A DNA stretch of 64,000 bases from JACVRW01 sp963803085 (GTDB lineage: Bacteria; Actinomycetota; Thermoleophilia; Solirubrobacterales; Thermoleophilaceae). Below, in pieces: positions 1 through 9,900 of the stretch. The translations under genes and the position numbers were made by a program. How positions within the stretch are numbered: position 1 is the first letter of the stretch; every line of letters begins with the position of its first letter. Where the stretch lies: the NCBI GenBank assembly GCA_963803085.1, contig CAWDLE010000021.1:1-64000 (forward strand). The letters are read 5' to 3'. The notes under the pieces were generated by a model. It saw nothing but the letters and a program-made list of their open reading frames with translations. It searched no databases and was not told the DNA's origin.

Positions 1-1260
1 ATCGCCAGCCCGAGGCCCGTGCCGGCGCCGGCCCGCTCGCGCGAGCGGTAGAAGGGCTCGAAGATTCGCTCGAGCTCGTCGGCCGGAACCCCTGGCCCGT
101 GGTCGGTCACTCGCAGAATCGCGAGGCGTCCGGCGAGGTGGCCCCGTACCACCACCGGGTCCGCCCCGCCAAAATGGCTCGAGTTCTCGAGCACGTTCGC
201 AAACGCTCGCTCGAGCTGGGCGGCGTCCGCCTGGATCAGCGGCAGGTCCGGATCCAACCGGACGTCGAACCCTCCGGGAGTCGCGCCGACCGACTCGATG
301 GCGCTCTCGATCAGCTCCTCGATCGAGCACCAGTCGGTCCGAGGTTCGGCGCTCCCCGACTCAAGGCGCGACAGGTCGAGCAGGTTGTCCACCAACCGCG
401 ACAGTCGCGCGCTCTCGTCGCTGATCACGGAGGTCAGTTCCCGGCGCTGCTCCTCGTCTAGCTTCGGGGAGGCCAGGCCGCCCGCGGCCGCGGTGATCGC
501 GGTCAGTGGCGAGCGCAGATCATGCGAGACGGTGCGAAGGAGCGTGGTCTTCACGACGTTGCTGCGCCGGAGCGCCTTCGTCTCGATCACCTGTGCCTCC
601 AGCTCGTCGCGGCGGCGTGCCGCACCCACGAGCGTCTCGAGCGCCGGAACAACACGGTCCTGGAGGGCGTCGAACACGACAGGGTCGATGGCTGACGGGA
701 CCAGCACGGTGCCAATCCGGTTCCCGTCCACGATCAGTGGCACTGCGCGCCGGCGGGGATCACTGTCGACCCAGGCCAACTCCACGGACACCGACGGAAG
801 CTCGTAAGCCTCTGCAATCCGCTGCGCGACGGTCCGCAGCGACTCCTCGATGCTGCCGCCGCCGAGCAGCAGGCGTGCCATCTCGGCGGTGAGGTCGGCC
901 TCCCTGCCGTCCCCGCTCCGCTTCGTCCGCGCGGGCCGCCGCAGTGCCGGAGAGCGTGCTCGTGACCAGGGCGACGACCACGAATACCACCAGGGCCACC
1001 CAGTTCTCCCCGTCGGCGATGCTGAACTGCCCGGTCGGGGGTATGTGGAAGAAGTTGAACGCCAGAGCGCTCAGGACCGCCGTCAGCACCCCGAACCAGC
1101 GCCCCCAGCGACTCGCGACCAGCAGCACGGCGAGCATGTAGACGACGCCCGTGGAGACGACCGGCACCACCTCCTTGAGCGCGTAGACCAGCGCGGTGAT
1201 CACCGCCACGGATGCAAGCGACGCGACGAGCCCCGACAAAGGTGCCTGCCTCCGGATCAC
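1..1260 (-). CDS. KdpD-like DUF4118 sensor histidine kinase, partial, one frameshift
   Basis: This is a membrane sensor histidine kinase whose 3' end lies beyond the left edge. From a GTG start the first part has a run of membrane helices ending in FNFFHIPPTGQFSIAD, which is the DUF4118 region of KdpD-type kinases. After the residues ADEAER the frame is lost. It resumes one base later as DGREADLTAEMARLLL, followed by a GAF-like region, the H-box (VSHDLRSPLTAI), an N-box (ENSSHF), a G1 box (DHGPGVP) and GTGLGLAI at the edge. The break falls in a run of four C bases at 911-914, so removing one base restores a single protein. The Usp/KdpD amino-terminal domain is absent, so this is not full-length KdpD. 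No partner response regulator is visible. It may be a read error rather than a pseudogene. Confidence 0.85.
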
Positions 1261-1279
1261 AGCGCAATACTCTCGCAGG

Positions 1280-1630
1280 GTGACTCGGGCCGTCGTAATT
1301 CCGCCGGGTGAGGGCGTCCGTCTCGGCAACGTCGAGTTCCTCGGGCTGAGCGAGCACTCGCCGCGGTTCAACGTGAGCGTGATCACGATGGCGCCGGGCG
1401 CCGATGGCCCGGAAAGTCACGTGCACGCCGACGAGGACGACGCCTTCTACATCCTCGACGGCGAGCTCACGTTCCTGCTCGACGAGGGCGAGGTCGCGGC
1501 GCCGGAGGGCACGTTCGTGCTGGTGCCACCCGGCGTGAACCACACCTTCCGCAACCCGCTCGACACACCCACCCGCGTGCTGAACATCCACGCGCCCGCG
1601 GGCTTCGACCGCCGCCTGCTCGGCGAATGA
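1280..1630 (+). CDS. Small single-domain cupin protein
   Basis: The product of about 116 residues is a single cupin barrel. It contains the metal-binding pattern SHVHADEDDAFYILDGE and a later PPGVNHTF, which supply the usual two early His, one Glu and one late His. Such proteins are metal-dependent small-molecule binders or enzymes, and the substrate cannot be told from sequence. I chose the GTG start (VTRAVVIPPGEG) because homologous cupins begin just before this strand and because upstream codons would overlap the divergent kinase gene. Only 19 bases separate the two divergent starts, so their promoters must overlap. Confidence 0.85.
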   Translation: MTRAVVIPPGEGVRLGNVEFLGLSEHSPRFNVSVITMAPGADGPESHVHADEDDAFYILDGELTFLLDEGEVAAPEGTFVLVPPGVNHTFRNPLDTPTRVLNIHAPAGFDRRLLGE

Positions 1631-1646
1631 GTACCGTTCTGAGCGA

Positions 1647-1859
1647 ATGGGACTCTCACCATCATCCGGCGGACCGCCCTCTCGACGCAGCCGCGAGCGG
1701 CGCGCCTACCAGCTCGCGCTCGTGGGCGGCACGGCAGGCGTGATCGCCGTCGTTGGCTTCATCCTCGCGGCCGTGGGCGTGTTTGGATTCGGCATTCCGT
1801 TCATCGCGGCGATCGTGGCGATCGTCTGCGGCCTCTTGTTCCGGCGCACCGTCTCCTAG
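1647..1859 (+). CDS. Small two-helix membrane protein, unknown
   Basis: This 70-residue protein has a short basic, Ser/Arg-rich amino terminus and two hydrophobic helices (about residues 23-45 and 48-64) ending in FRRTVS. It follows the cupin gene by 16 bases and is probably co-transcribed with it. A strong GC hairpin follows the stop. I do not recognise a family. Small DUF-type membrane proteins of this shape are common in actinobacteria. Confidence 0.6.
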   Translation: MGLSPSSGGPPSRRSRERRAYQLALVGGTAGVIAVVGFILAAVGVFGFGIPFIAAIVAIVCGLLFRRTVS

Positions 1860-1865
1860 TCGCCT

Positions 1866-1889
1866 GCCGTGCTCCTGCGGGAGCACGGC
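1866..1889 (+). terminator. GC-rich hairpin terminator
   Basis: A perfect 10-bp stem, GCCGTGCTCC paired with GGAGCACGGC around a TGCG loop, begins seven bases after the stop of the small membrane protein. No T-run follows, which is usual for hairpin terminators in high-GC actinobacteria. It probably ends the cupin/membrane-protein transcript. Confidence 0.6.
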
Positions 1890-2016
1890 GCTCGTAGCCG
1901 CTCCGCCGGCGGGTGACCCGCCAACTGGCGATTTCCGTCACCCCCATTGATGACTTTGCTTGCACTGTGTGCCGCACGGTGGTCAATTGGCGTCACCAGG
2001 CCCGAGAGGAGCTCCG

Positions 2017-3264
2017 ATGCCACTCGCCAGGCTGTTCCGCGGACTCGCGGCCACCCTGATGACCGTCTTCGCCACGCCCGCCGCGGCCGGAGCGATCGAC
2101 GAGTTCCCCCTCCCGGCAGGCACCCAGCCGGGCGGGATAACGGCCGGGTCCGATGGCGCCCTCTGGTTCTTGGAGGAGGGGCCGAGCTCGATCGGGCGCA
2201 TCACCACCGGCGGCGCGGTCACCGGCCACTTCGCGGTCAACGCCGCGGCCGCGCCCCCGGATGTCAGCTCGCTGGATCAGATCACGCTCGGGCCGGACGG
2301 GAACCTCTGGTTCACACAGCCGGCCGACGATCAGATCGGGCGCATGACCATCCCGAGCGGCGCGGTGACGGAGTACAACGTTCCGAACACGGAGAACGAG
2401 CCCGAGGGGATCGCGGTAGGGCCGGACGGCGCGATCTGGTTCACCGCTGCGGGCAGGGACAAGATCGGCCGGATTCCGGTGCCCCCGCCGGCCACGCCCA
2501 CCAACGGGATCACGATGTATCCATCGGGGACGGGGACAGCCGGATCCGGGGTCGGCGACATCACAGCCGGCCCAGACGGGGCGCTCTGGTTCACCGAGGG
2601 CGACGGCAATCGCATCGGCCGCATCACGACGGGCGGGGTGATCACCCACCCCGGCACTCTGTCGGCTCCCAGTGAGCCGTCGGCCATCACCGCCGGTCCG
2701 GACGGGAGGCTCTGGTTCGCCGAGGCGCTGGCCGGTCGGATCGCCGCGAGCACCACGGGCGGGCAAATCAACAAATACCCCGGTGCAGGTGTCGACCCAT
2801 CCGCGCTGGCGGTCGGCCAGGACGGGGCGCTCTGGTTCACCGACTCGAATCCCGCCGCGGGCGTGATCGGCAGGATCACGACCGCGGGCCTTATCACGGA
2901 CCGCTTCCCGGTCCCGACCGCGAACGGTGAGCCATCGGACATCACGGCGGGCCCCGACGGCGCGCTCTGGTTCACCGAGTTCGCCGGCAACCGGATCGGC
3001 CGGATCCAGACCGCCGCGGTCTTCACCGAGCCGTCGCTCCCGCCGTTGGTGCCGGGCTCCGGCACGCCGGCCAAGAAGAAGGCCTGCAAGGTCCCGAGGG
3101 TCCGCGGCCTGACGGTCCGCAAGGCGAAGCGGAAGCTCAGGCGCGCGAAGTGCCGGCACAGGGTTCGCGGCAGGGGCCGGGTCGTGTGGACCAAGCCGAA
3201 GGCGGGGCGCCGCACGACGAAGACCGTTCGCGTGATGGCCAAGCCGAGGAGGCCGAGCCGATGA
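2017..3264 (+). CDS. Secreted Vgb-like seven-blade beta-propeller with PASTA-like tail
   Basis: The 415-residue product has a signal peptide (MPLARLFRGLAATLMTVFAT...AAAG). It then has seven repeats of the form G-x-DG-x-(L/I)WF followed by (N/D)-x-IGR(I/M), the blade signature of virginiamycin B lyase / streptogramin-lyase-type propellers. The last 60 residues are very basic and read as one PASTA-like unit (VPRVRGLTVRKAKRKL...VVWTKPKAG), a fold that binds cell-wall muropeptides in other proteins. The ATG is preceded by GAGAGGAG. The stop overlaps the next start as ATGA, so it is translationally coupled to the RND permease. True Vgb is a cytosolic antibiotic lyase. An exported version fused to a wall-binding tail is more likely a periplasmic or wall-associated binding protein. 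Enzyme activity is not established. Confidence 0.8.
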   Translation: MPLARLFRGLAATLMTVFATPAAAGAIDEFPLPAGTQPGGITAGSDGALWFLEEGPSSIGRITTGGAVTGHFAVNAAAAPPDVSSLDQITLGPDGNLWFTQPADDQIGRMTIPSGAVTEYNVPNTENEPEGIAVGPDGAIWFTAAGRDKIGRIPVPPPATPTNGITMYPSGTGTAGSGVGDITAGPDGALWFTEGDGNRIGRITTGGVITHPGTLSAPSEPSAITAGPDGRLWFAEALAGRIAASTTGGQINKYPGAGVDPSALAVGQDGALWFTDSNPAAGVIGRITTAGLITDRFPVPTANGEPSDITAGPDGALWFTEFAGNRIGRIQTAAVFTEPSLPPLVPGSGTPAKKKACKVPRVRGLTVRKAKRKLRRAKCRHRVRGRGRVVWTKPKAGRRTTKTVRVMAKPRRPSR

Positions 3265-6200
3265 TTCGCGCGATCGTGCGATCCAGCCTGCGCTTCAGGC
3301 TGCTGGTCGTCGCGCTGGCGGCGGGAGTGATGGTGGCCGGCGTCGTACAGCTGCGCGACGCCCCTGTCGACGTGCTCCCGGAGTTCACGCCGCCCTACGC
3401 GGAGATCCAGACCGAGGCGCTCGGCCTGTCGGCCGACGAGGTTGAGCAGCTGATCACCGTCCCGCTCGAGGCGGACCTGCTGAACGGGGTCGAGGGCGTG
3501 GAGGTGATCCGCTCGGAGTCGTTGCCTGGGCTGTCGTCGATCGTGCTCGTCTTCGAGCAGGGCACCGACATCTACCGCGCCCGCCAGCTCGTCGAGGAGC
3601 GCCTCACGCAGGCGCACGCGCTGCCGCACGTCTCCGAGGCCCCGACGCTTCTACAGCCGCTCTCCTCGTCGAGCCGCGTCGTGATGATCGGTCTGTCGTC
3701 CGACTCGCTCTCGCCGACCGAGCAATCCCTGATCGCGCGCTGGACGATGCGGCCGCGGCTGATGGGCGTGCCGGGAGTCGCGAACGTGGCCATCTGGGGC
3801 CAGCGTGACGAGCAGCTCCAGGTCCAGGTCGACCCGGAGCAGCTCCGCGACCGCAACGTCACCCTGAGCCAGGTCATCAGGACGGCCGGCAACGCGCAGG
3901 TCGTCTCGCCGCTGAGCTTCCTCGAGGGCTCGACCCCCGGAACGGGCGGCTTCATCGAAACGCCGCAGCAGCGGCTGCAGGTCCGGAACGTATTCGACAA
4001 GATCGCCGACCCGAGGGAGCTGGGCAAGGTTCCAGTCGAGGGCGCGCCCGCCCGGATGCGGTTGTCCGACGTGTCGAAGATCCGGGTCGGGCACCAGCCG
4101 CTGATCGGCGACGCGGTCGTCGGTGACCGCGACGGCCTCGTCCTGGCCGTCGAGAAGTTCCCCGGCGCGAGCACGCCGGAGGTCACCAACGGCGTCGAGG
4201 AAGCGCTCGACGACCTCGAGCCCGCGCTCTCGGGGCTGCGCACTGACACGTCAAGCTTCCGGCCGGCGAGCCTGATCGAGGACGCCATCGACAACCTCAC
4301 GCTGACGATCGCGATCGCGGGCGCCCTCCTCGTTCTGGTGCTCGTGGCGTTCCTGTTCCAGTGGCGCACGGTCGCGATCGCGCTCGCGACGATTCCGGTC
4401 TCGCTTGCCGCGGCGGCGCTCGTGGTCGACCTCCTCGGCGAGACCTTCAACGCGATCTCGTTCGCCGGCCTCGCGGCCGCGGTCGCGATCGTGATCGACG
4501 AGGCGGTCGTGAGCGCGGAGAACGTGGGCAGGCGGCTGCGGCGCCCGCAGGGCGCGAAGGGCGCGAACGGCGCCAACGGCGCGTCGCGGTCCACCGCGTC
4601 GCGCATCCTCGACGCGACGCACGAGATGCGAGCCCCGCTGGCATACGGGTCGCTCATCGCTCTGCTCGCGATCGCCCCGGTGGCCGTGATGGAGGGCCGG
4701 CCCGGCGCCTTCTTCGAGCCGATGGCGCTGTCATACGCGCTCGCGGTGGGTGCGGCCATGCTCGTTGCGCTCACCCTCGCCCCGGCACTCAGCCTCACAC
4801 TGTTCTCGAAGCGAACCGTTGCGCGCGACTCCGCGCTGCTGCGCGCACTCGCACCGCGCTATGGCGCGGCCCTCCGGAGCTTCCTGGCTCGTCCGAGGGC
4901 GGCGCTGATTGTCGTCGGCGTCGCGGCGGTCGTCGGACTCGCCACGGTGCCGTTCCTGGATACATCCGCGGTCCCGGAGTTCAAGGACCGCGACGTGCTC
5001 GTGCGCCTCGACGCGCCGCCCGGGACGTCGAACCCGAGGATGACGCGGATCGCGACGGCGCTCGGCCGCGAGCTGCGCGCCGTCCCGGGGGTCGACCAGG
5101 TGGGCGCCCACATCGGTCGCGCCAAGACGGGCGACCAGCTCGTGAACGTCAACTCCGGCGAGCTCTGGGTCAGCCTGGAGCCGGACGCCGACCACCAGCG
5201 GACGCTCGCGTCGATCGAGGCGGTCGTGGACCGTGCACGCGGCGTGGATCACGACGTCACCACCTACTCGGCTCAGCGCATCCGTGACGTGGGCGCGCTC
5301 CGAGAAGGCGACAACGCGGCAAGCGGCGACGACATCGACGTCCTGACAGGCTCCGACCAGCCGCTGGTGGTCCGGGTTTACGGGCAGGACCTCGCGACGC
5401 TTCGTCGAGAGGCGCGGCGAGCGCTGCGCGTCGTGTCGGGAGTCGACGGCGTGGTGGACCCGACGCTCGAGCTCCCAGTCACCCAGCCGACCATCGAGAT
5501 CGAGACCGACCTCGACCGGGCGCAGCGCTTCGGGGTCAAGCCCGGCGACGTGCGCCGCGCCGAGGCCGCGCTGATCCAGGGCATCCACGTCGGCAGCATC
5601 TTCAAGGAGCAGAAGGTCTTCGACGTCGTCGTGCGCGGCATCCCAGCAACTCGCCGGAGCGTGGCCAGCGTGCGGAACCTGTTGCTCGACCGGCCGGGCG
5701 GCGGGCACGTGCGCCTAGGACGCGTGGCCGACGTGCGTGTGGGGCAGACGCCCGAGTCCATCGAGCGCGACGCGGTCTCGCGCCGGCTCGACATCGAGGC
5801 GGGGGTCAGCGGCCGCAGCCTCGACGACGTTGCCGGCGAGATCGAGGACCGGCTCGCGCGTACCCGGTTCCCCCTCGAGTACCACGCCGAGGTACTGAAG
5901 CGCACGGCGGCCGACGAGATCAACACGACGCGAATGGTCGTCGTCGCGGTAGCTGCCGCGCTCGCCTCCTTCCTGCTCCTCCAGGCGGCCTTCAGGAGCT
6001 GGGGCGTGGCGGCGCTCGTCTTCCTGACGCTGCCCCTGGCGCTCGTCGGCGGCCTCGCCGTGGCGCTCATCAGCGGGGGCGAGCTGTCGCTTGGCTCGCT
6101 GCTCGGCCTGCTCGCGGTGCTGGTGCTCGCAACTCGCACCGGCCTGGTCCTGATTCGTCATATGCAGGATCTCGCGCCCGAGATCGGGCGCTTCGGTCCG

Positions 6201-6506
6201 CCGGTCGTCGAGCGGGGCGCGCAGGAGAGGCTCCGGCCGATCCTTACCTCCGCTGCGGCTATCGCGGCGGTGATGCTGCCATTCGCCATCGCGGGGAGCC
6301 CGCCGGGCCTTGAGGTGGTGCACCCGATGGCCACGGTCGTCCTCGGTGGGCTCCTGACGTCCACCTTGCTCAGCCTGTTCGTGCTGCCCGCCCTCTACCT
6401 GCGCTTCGGCGGCCATGAGCCGACGCTTTCGCCGGAGGAGGAGCTGATGCAGCGGTGGGCCGACGCCCCAGCGGAGGAGCCGGTCGAGCGTGCGCCTGCT
6501 GTCTGA
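3261..6506 (+). CDS. CzcA/CusA-type RND efflux permease (first copy)
   Basis: This 1081-residue RND permease resembles the heavy-metal efflux (CzcA/CusA) branch. It starts with a basic end and TM1, then VDVLPEFTPPYAEIQTEA and the GLSADEVEQLITVPLE pattern, two large extracytoplasmic loops, a TM2-6 block containing VIDEAVVSAENV near residue 412, and a second TM block ending FVLPALYLRFG. Length and order are normal for the family. The cytoplasmic loop after VIDEAV carries a short 9-base tandem repeat encoding GAKGANGANGA. The start overlaps the upstream stop (ATGA), and the stop lies inside the next gene. Substrate is unproven. Metal efflux is the default guess, but no metal regulator is nearby. 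Confidence 0.9.
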   Translation: MIRAIVRSSLRFRLLVVALAAGVMVAGVVQLRDAPVDVLPEFTPPYAEIQTEALGLSADEVEQLITVPLEADLLNGVEGVEVIRSESLPGLSSIVLVFEQGTDIYRARQLVEERLTQAHALPHVSEAPTLLQPLSSSSRVVMIGLSSDSLSPTEQSLIARWTMRPRLMGVPGVANVAIWGQRDEQLQVQVDPEQLRDRNVTLSQVIRTAGNAQVVSPLSFLEGSTPGTGGFIETPQQRLQVRNVFDKIADPRELGKVPVEGAPARMRLSDVSKIRVGHQPLIGDAVVGDRDGLVLAVEKFPGASTPEVTNGVEEALDDLEPALSGLRTDTSSFRPASLIEDAIDNLTLTIAIAGALLVLVLVAFLFQWRTVAIALATIPVSLAAAALVVDLLGETFNAISFAGLAAAVAIVIDEAVVSAENVGRRLRRPQGAKGANGANGASRSTASRILDATHEMRAPLAYGSLIALLAIAPVAVMEGRPGAFFEPMALSYALAVGAAMLVALTLAPALSLTLFSKRTVARDSALLRALAPRYGAALRSFLARPRAALIVVGVAAVVGLATVPFLDTSAVPEFKDRDVLVRLDAPPGTSNPRMTRIATALGRELRAVPGVDQVGAHIGRAKTGDQLVNVNSGELWVSLEPDADHQRTLASIEAVVDRARGVDHDVTTYSAQRIRDVGALREGDNAASGDDIDVLTGSDQPLVVRVYGQDLATLRREARRALRVVSGVDGVVDPTLELPVTQPTIEIETDLDRAQRFGVKPGDVRRAEAALIQGIHVGSIFKEQKVFDVVVRGIPATRRSVASVRNLLLDRPGGGHVRLGRVADVRVGQTPESIERDAVSRRLDIEAGVSGRSLDDVAGEIEDRLARTRFPLEYHAEVLKRTAADEINTTRMVVVAVAAALASFLLLQAAFRSWGVAALVFLTLPLALVGGLAVALISGGELSLGSLLGLLAVLVLATRTGLVLIRHMQDLAPEIGRFGPPVVERGAQERLRPILTSAAAIAAVMLPFAIAGSPPGLEVVHPMATVVLGGLLTSTLLSLFVLPALYLRFGGHEPTLSPEEELMQRWADAPAEEPVERAPAV
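4551..4583 (+). repeat. Nine-base tandem repeat inside RND permease loop
   Basis: Three and two-thirds copies of a GGCGCGAAG-like 9-mer encode GAKGANGANGA in the cytoplasmic loop after TM4. The second RND copy downstream lacks the insert, having QAREGDSKAS at this place. It is probably a slipped-strand expansion of a flexible linker. Confidence 0.6.
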
Positions 6507-6924
6507 CACAGCGACATGGTTCTCCTCAGTGCGCGTCGTGCTGGCGCTTGGAGCCGCTGCGCTGGCGGGCTGCACTGAGGTCGAATCGGAGTCCGAGACG
6601 GGGTACGAGCCGTCGAAGCTCCGGAAGACGCACGTCGAGTTCACCCCCGAGGGCGCGAAACGGACGGGGCTCAGGACCGAGGCCGCGGAGCGCACCGGCA
6701 GGCGCGTGTCGGTGCCGTACGCGGCCCTCCTCTACGACCCCGAGGGCAAGACCTACGTGTACACGAGCCCGAAGGAGCTGCACTACGTGAAGGCCGAGGT
6801 CCGGGTCGCCCGGGTCGAGAGCGGGCGCGTGGTCCTGGCGCGCGGGCCCCCGCCGGGCACCCGCGTCGTGACGACCGGGGCCGCCGAGGTCTACGGGACG
6901 GAGCTGGAGGTCCCGGCCAAGTGA
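6490..6924 (+). CDS. Short adaptor-like lipoprotein between two RND permeases
   Basis: The 144-residue product has a signal peptide ending in the lipobox LAGC. After a short linker it has a segment (VEFTPEGAKRTGLRTEAAE, then SVPYAALLYDPEGKTYVYT and VVTTGAAEVYGTELEV) that looks like the membrane-proximal strand and carboxy end of RND/HlyD periplasmic adaptors. The helical hairpin and most of the lipoyl/barrel region of a normal 350-400 residue adaptor are missing. It starts with GTG inside the end of the upstream permease and its stop overlaps the next permease start. It may be a minimal adaptor suited to a cell without an outer membrane, or a shortened relic. The family call is by pattern and position. 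Confidence 0.65.
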   Translation: MRLLSDTATWFSSVRVVLALGAAALAGCTEVESESETGYEPSKLRKTHVEFTPEGAKRTGLRTEAAERTGRRVSVPYAALLYDPEGKTYVYTSPKELHYVKAEVRVARVESGRVVLARGPPPGTRVVTTGAAEVYGTELEVPAK

Positions 6925-9900
6925 TGCGCTGGGTCGTCTCGAGGAGCCTGCGGTTCCGGTGGCTCGTGCTGTTCGGAGCCACCGCGGCGATGGCCTTCGG
7001 CCTCTCCCAGGTGCCGAGCGCGAAGGTGGACGTCTTCCCGGAGTTCGCGCCGCCGCGCGTCGAGATCCAGACGATCGCCCTAGGCAACTCCTCGGAGGAG
7101 GTCGAGGAGTTCATCACGGTCCCGATGGAGGAGCAGCTGAACGGGGTTCCGGGCCTCGAGGAGCTGCGCTCGAAGTCGGTGGCGCAGCTCTCCGCCATCC
7201 AGCTCATCTTCGAGCGCGGGACCGACGAGCTGAATGCCCGTCAGGCGGTCGCCGAGCGCATCGCCCAGCTAACTCCGTCGCTGCCGACCTGGGCGAGCCC
7301 GCCCTTCATGATGCCGTCGCTCTCGGCCACGAGCCGGATCCTGAAGATCGGGCTGGCGTCGGACGAGCTGAACGGGATGGAGATGTCAGCCATCGCCTAC
7401 TGGAAGATCCGGCAGCGGCTTCTCCGGGTTCCCGGGGTCGCGACCGTGGACATCTACGGCGAACGGCTGCAACAGCGGCACGTGCAGGTGGACCCGGCCC
7501 GCCTCAGCGAGCACGGCATCTCACTCGAGCGTGTTATGGAGTCGACGGCCGACGCCGTGGACGCCGGCGTGCTCCAGTACACGGAGAACTTCGCGCCCGG
7601 GACCGGTGGCTTCGTCGAGTCCGGTGGACAGCGCATGAACGTCCGGCACGTGCAGGCGATCACCGGGCCGCGGCAGCTCGCGGAGGTGCCGGTCGTGAGC
7701 ACGACCGGCGCCGTGACTCGCCTGGCGGACCTCGGCCGCGTCCGCGAGGACCATCAGCCGGTCTGGGGAGAGGGGGTCGTCAACGGCGGCGGCGGCCTTC
7801 TCCTGATCGTCCACAAGTACCGCGGCGCCAACACCCTGGAGGTCACGGACGGCGTGGAGCGCGCGGTGGACCAGATGCGCCCCGGCCTTCCCGGGTTGGA
7901 GATCGACACGACGATCTTCCGCCCCGCCACGTTCATCGAGCAGTCGATCGACAACCTGACGACCGCGCTGCTGCTCGGCGTCGCGCTGGTGATCCTGATC
8001 ATCGTCGCCTTCCTGCTCGAGTGGCGCACCGCGTTCATCAGCCTCATCGCGATACCGCTGTCGCTCACGTCCGCGGTCGCCGTGCTCGAGCTGGGGGACC
8101 GAAGTATCAACGTGATGGTTCTCGCCGGGCTGGTGGTGGCCATCGGGGTGGTGGTCGACGACGCCATCATCGACGTCGAGAACATCGTCCGGCGGCTCCG
8201 GCAGGCCCGCGAGGGAGACAGCAAGGCGTCGACCTTCCGAGTGGTCCTCGACGCCTCGGTCGAGGTGCGGAGCGCGATCACGTACGCAACGGTGATCAAC
8301 GTCGTCGCGATCGTGCCGGTCTTCCTGCTCCAGGGACTGTCCGGCTCCTTCTTCCAGCCGCTGGTGCTGTCGTACGGGCTCGCGGTGCTCGTGTCGATGC
8401 TCGTCGCGCTCACGGTCACGCCGGCGCTGTGCCTTCTGATGCTGTCCAGGGGACATCTCCGGCGCGGGGACTCGCCGCTCCTGCGCGTCCTGAAGCGCGG
8501 CTATACGGCGGTGCTCGCGCGGATCATCCGCCGGCCGAGTCCGTCCATCGTGGCGGCCGGGGCGCTCACGCTCGCGGGTCTCCTGATCTACCCCACGCTC
8601 GGGTCGCAGCTCCTGCCCAACTTCAAGGAGCGCGACTTCCTGATGCACTGGCTCACGGAGCCGGCCACCTCCGCCTCGGAGGAGAAGCGCATCTCGATAC
8701 GGGCCTGCCGAGACCTGCGCGAGGTCCCGGGCGTCCGCAACTGCGGCTCGCACATCGGGCAGGCGCTCCTGTCCGACGAGATCTACGGCGTGTACTTCGG
8801 GGAAAACTGGATCAGCGTCGACGAGGACGTCGACTACGACCAGACCCTCGATGCGGTCCACCGGACCGTGGAGGGCTACCCGGGCCTCTACCGCGACGTG
8901 CAGACCTACCTGCGCGAGCGCATCAAGGAGGTCCTGACAGGCACGAGCGAGTCGATCGTCGTGCGCATCTTCGGCCCGGACCTGACGGTCCTGCGCGAGA
9001 AGGCCGACGAGATCGCGAAGCGGATCGCCGAGGTGGACGGGGTGATCGACGCGCACGCGGACTTCGCCGAGGACCTGCCGCACGTGGAGGTCGAGCTGGA
9101 CCTCGCTGCGGCCCGCGGGCACGGGCTCAAGCCCGGGGACGTGCGGCGCCAGTCGTCGACCCTCCTCGCGAGCGAGGAGGTCGGCGACATCTTCATCGCC
9201 GGGAAGGCCCACGACGTCCACGTCTGGAGCGTGCCCTCCGCGCGCGACAGCCTCACCGACGTCCAGCGGCTCCCGATAGGGACCCCGAACGGTGGGCACG
9301 TGCGCCTCGAGCAGATCGCGGACGTGCGCGTCGCCCCGACTCCGAACCACATCGAGCGCGAGCTCCAGTCGCGGCGGATCGACGTGGGGGCCAACGTCGA
9401 GGGTCGTGACCTCGCCTCGGTCGTGGACGACGTCGAGGACCGTGTGGAGGGCGTGAAGTTCCCGCGTGAGTACCACGCGAAGGTCGTGGGCGAGTCGACT
9501 GAGCTGAACGCCGCTCAGGATCGGTTGCTCGTGTTCGGCATCGCCGCCGCGCTCGCGATCCTCCTGCTGCTCCACGCCGCGTTCGGCAGCCTGCGGCTGG
9601 CGCTGCTCACGTTCCTCCTCCTGCCGATGGCGCTCGTGGGCGGAGCGCTCGCGGTATGGCTGGGCGACGGGGTGCTGTCGCTCGGCTCGCTCGTGGGCTT
9701 CCTCACGGTCTTCGGCATAGCGGCGCGGAACGGCATCCTGATGATCAGCCACTTCCAGCACCTCGAGCGCAACGAGGGTGAGGCGTTCGGGCCCGGGCTG
9801 GTGCTACGCGGGGCGTCCGAGCGGCTGGCGCCGATCCTCATGACCGCGTCGGCCACGGCGCTCGCGCTGGTGCCGCTGGCCGTCGCGGGCGCCATCCCGG

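Noticed and set aside
1447..1665. Minus-strand frame over the cupin gene
   Set aside because: Shadow of the cupin with no recognisable pattern.
2331..3629. Long minus-strand frames across 2-10 kb
   Set aside because: They mirror the propeller and RND genes; composition is low-complexity and no family pattern is visible.
3572..4798. Ser/Arg-rich minus-strand frame of 408 codons
   Set aside because: Antisense shadow of the first RND permease.
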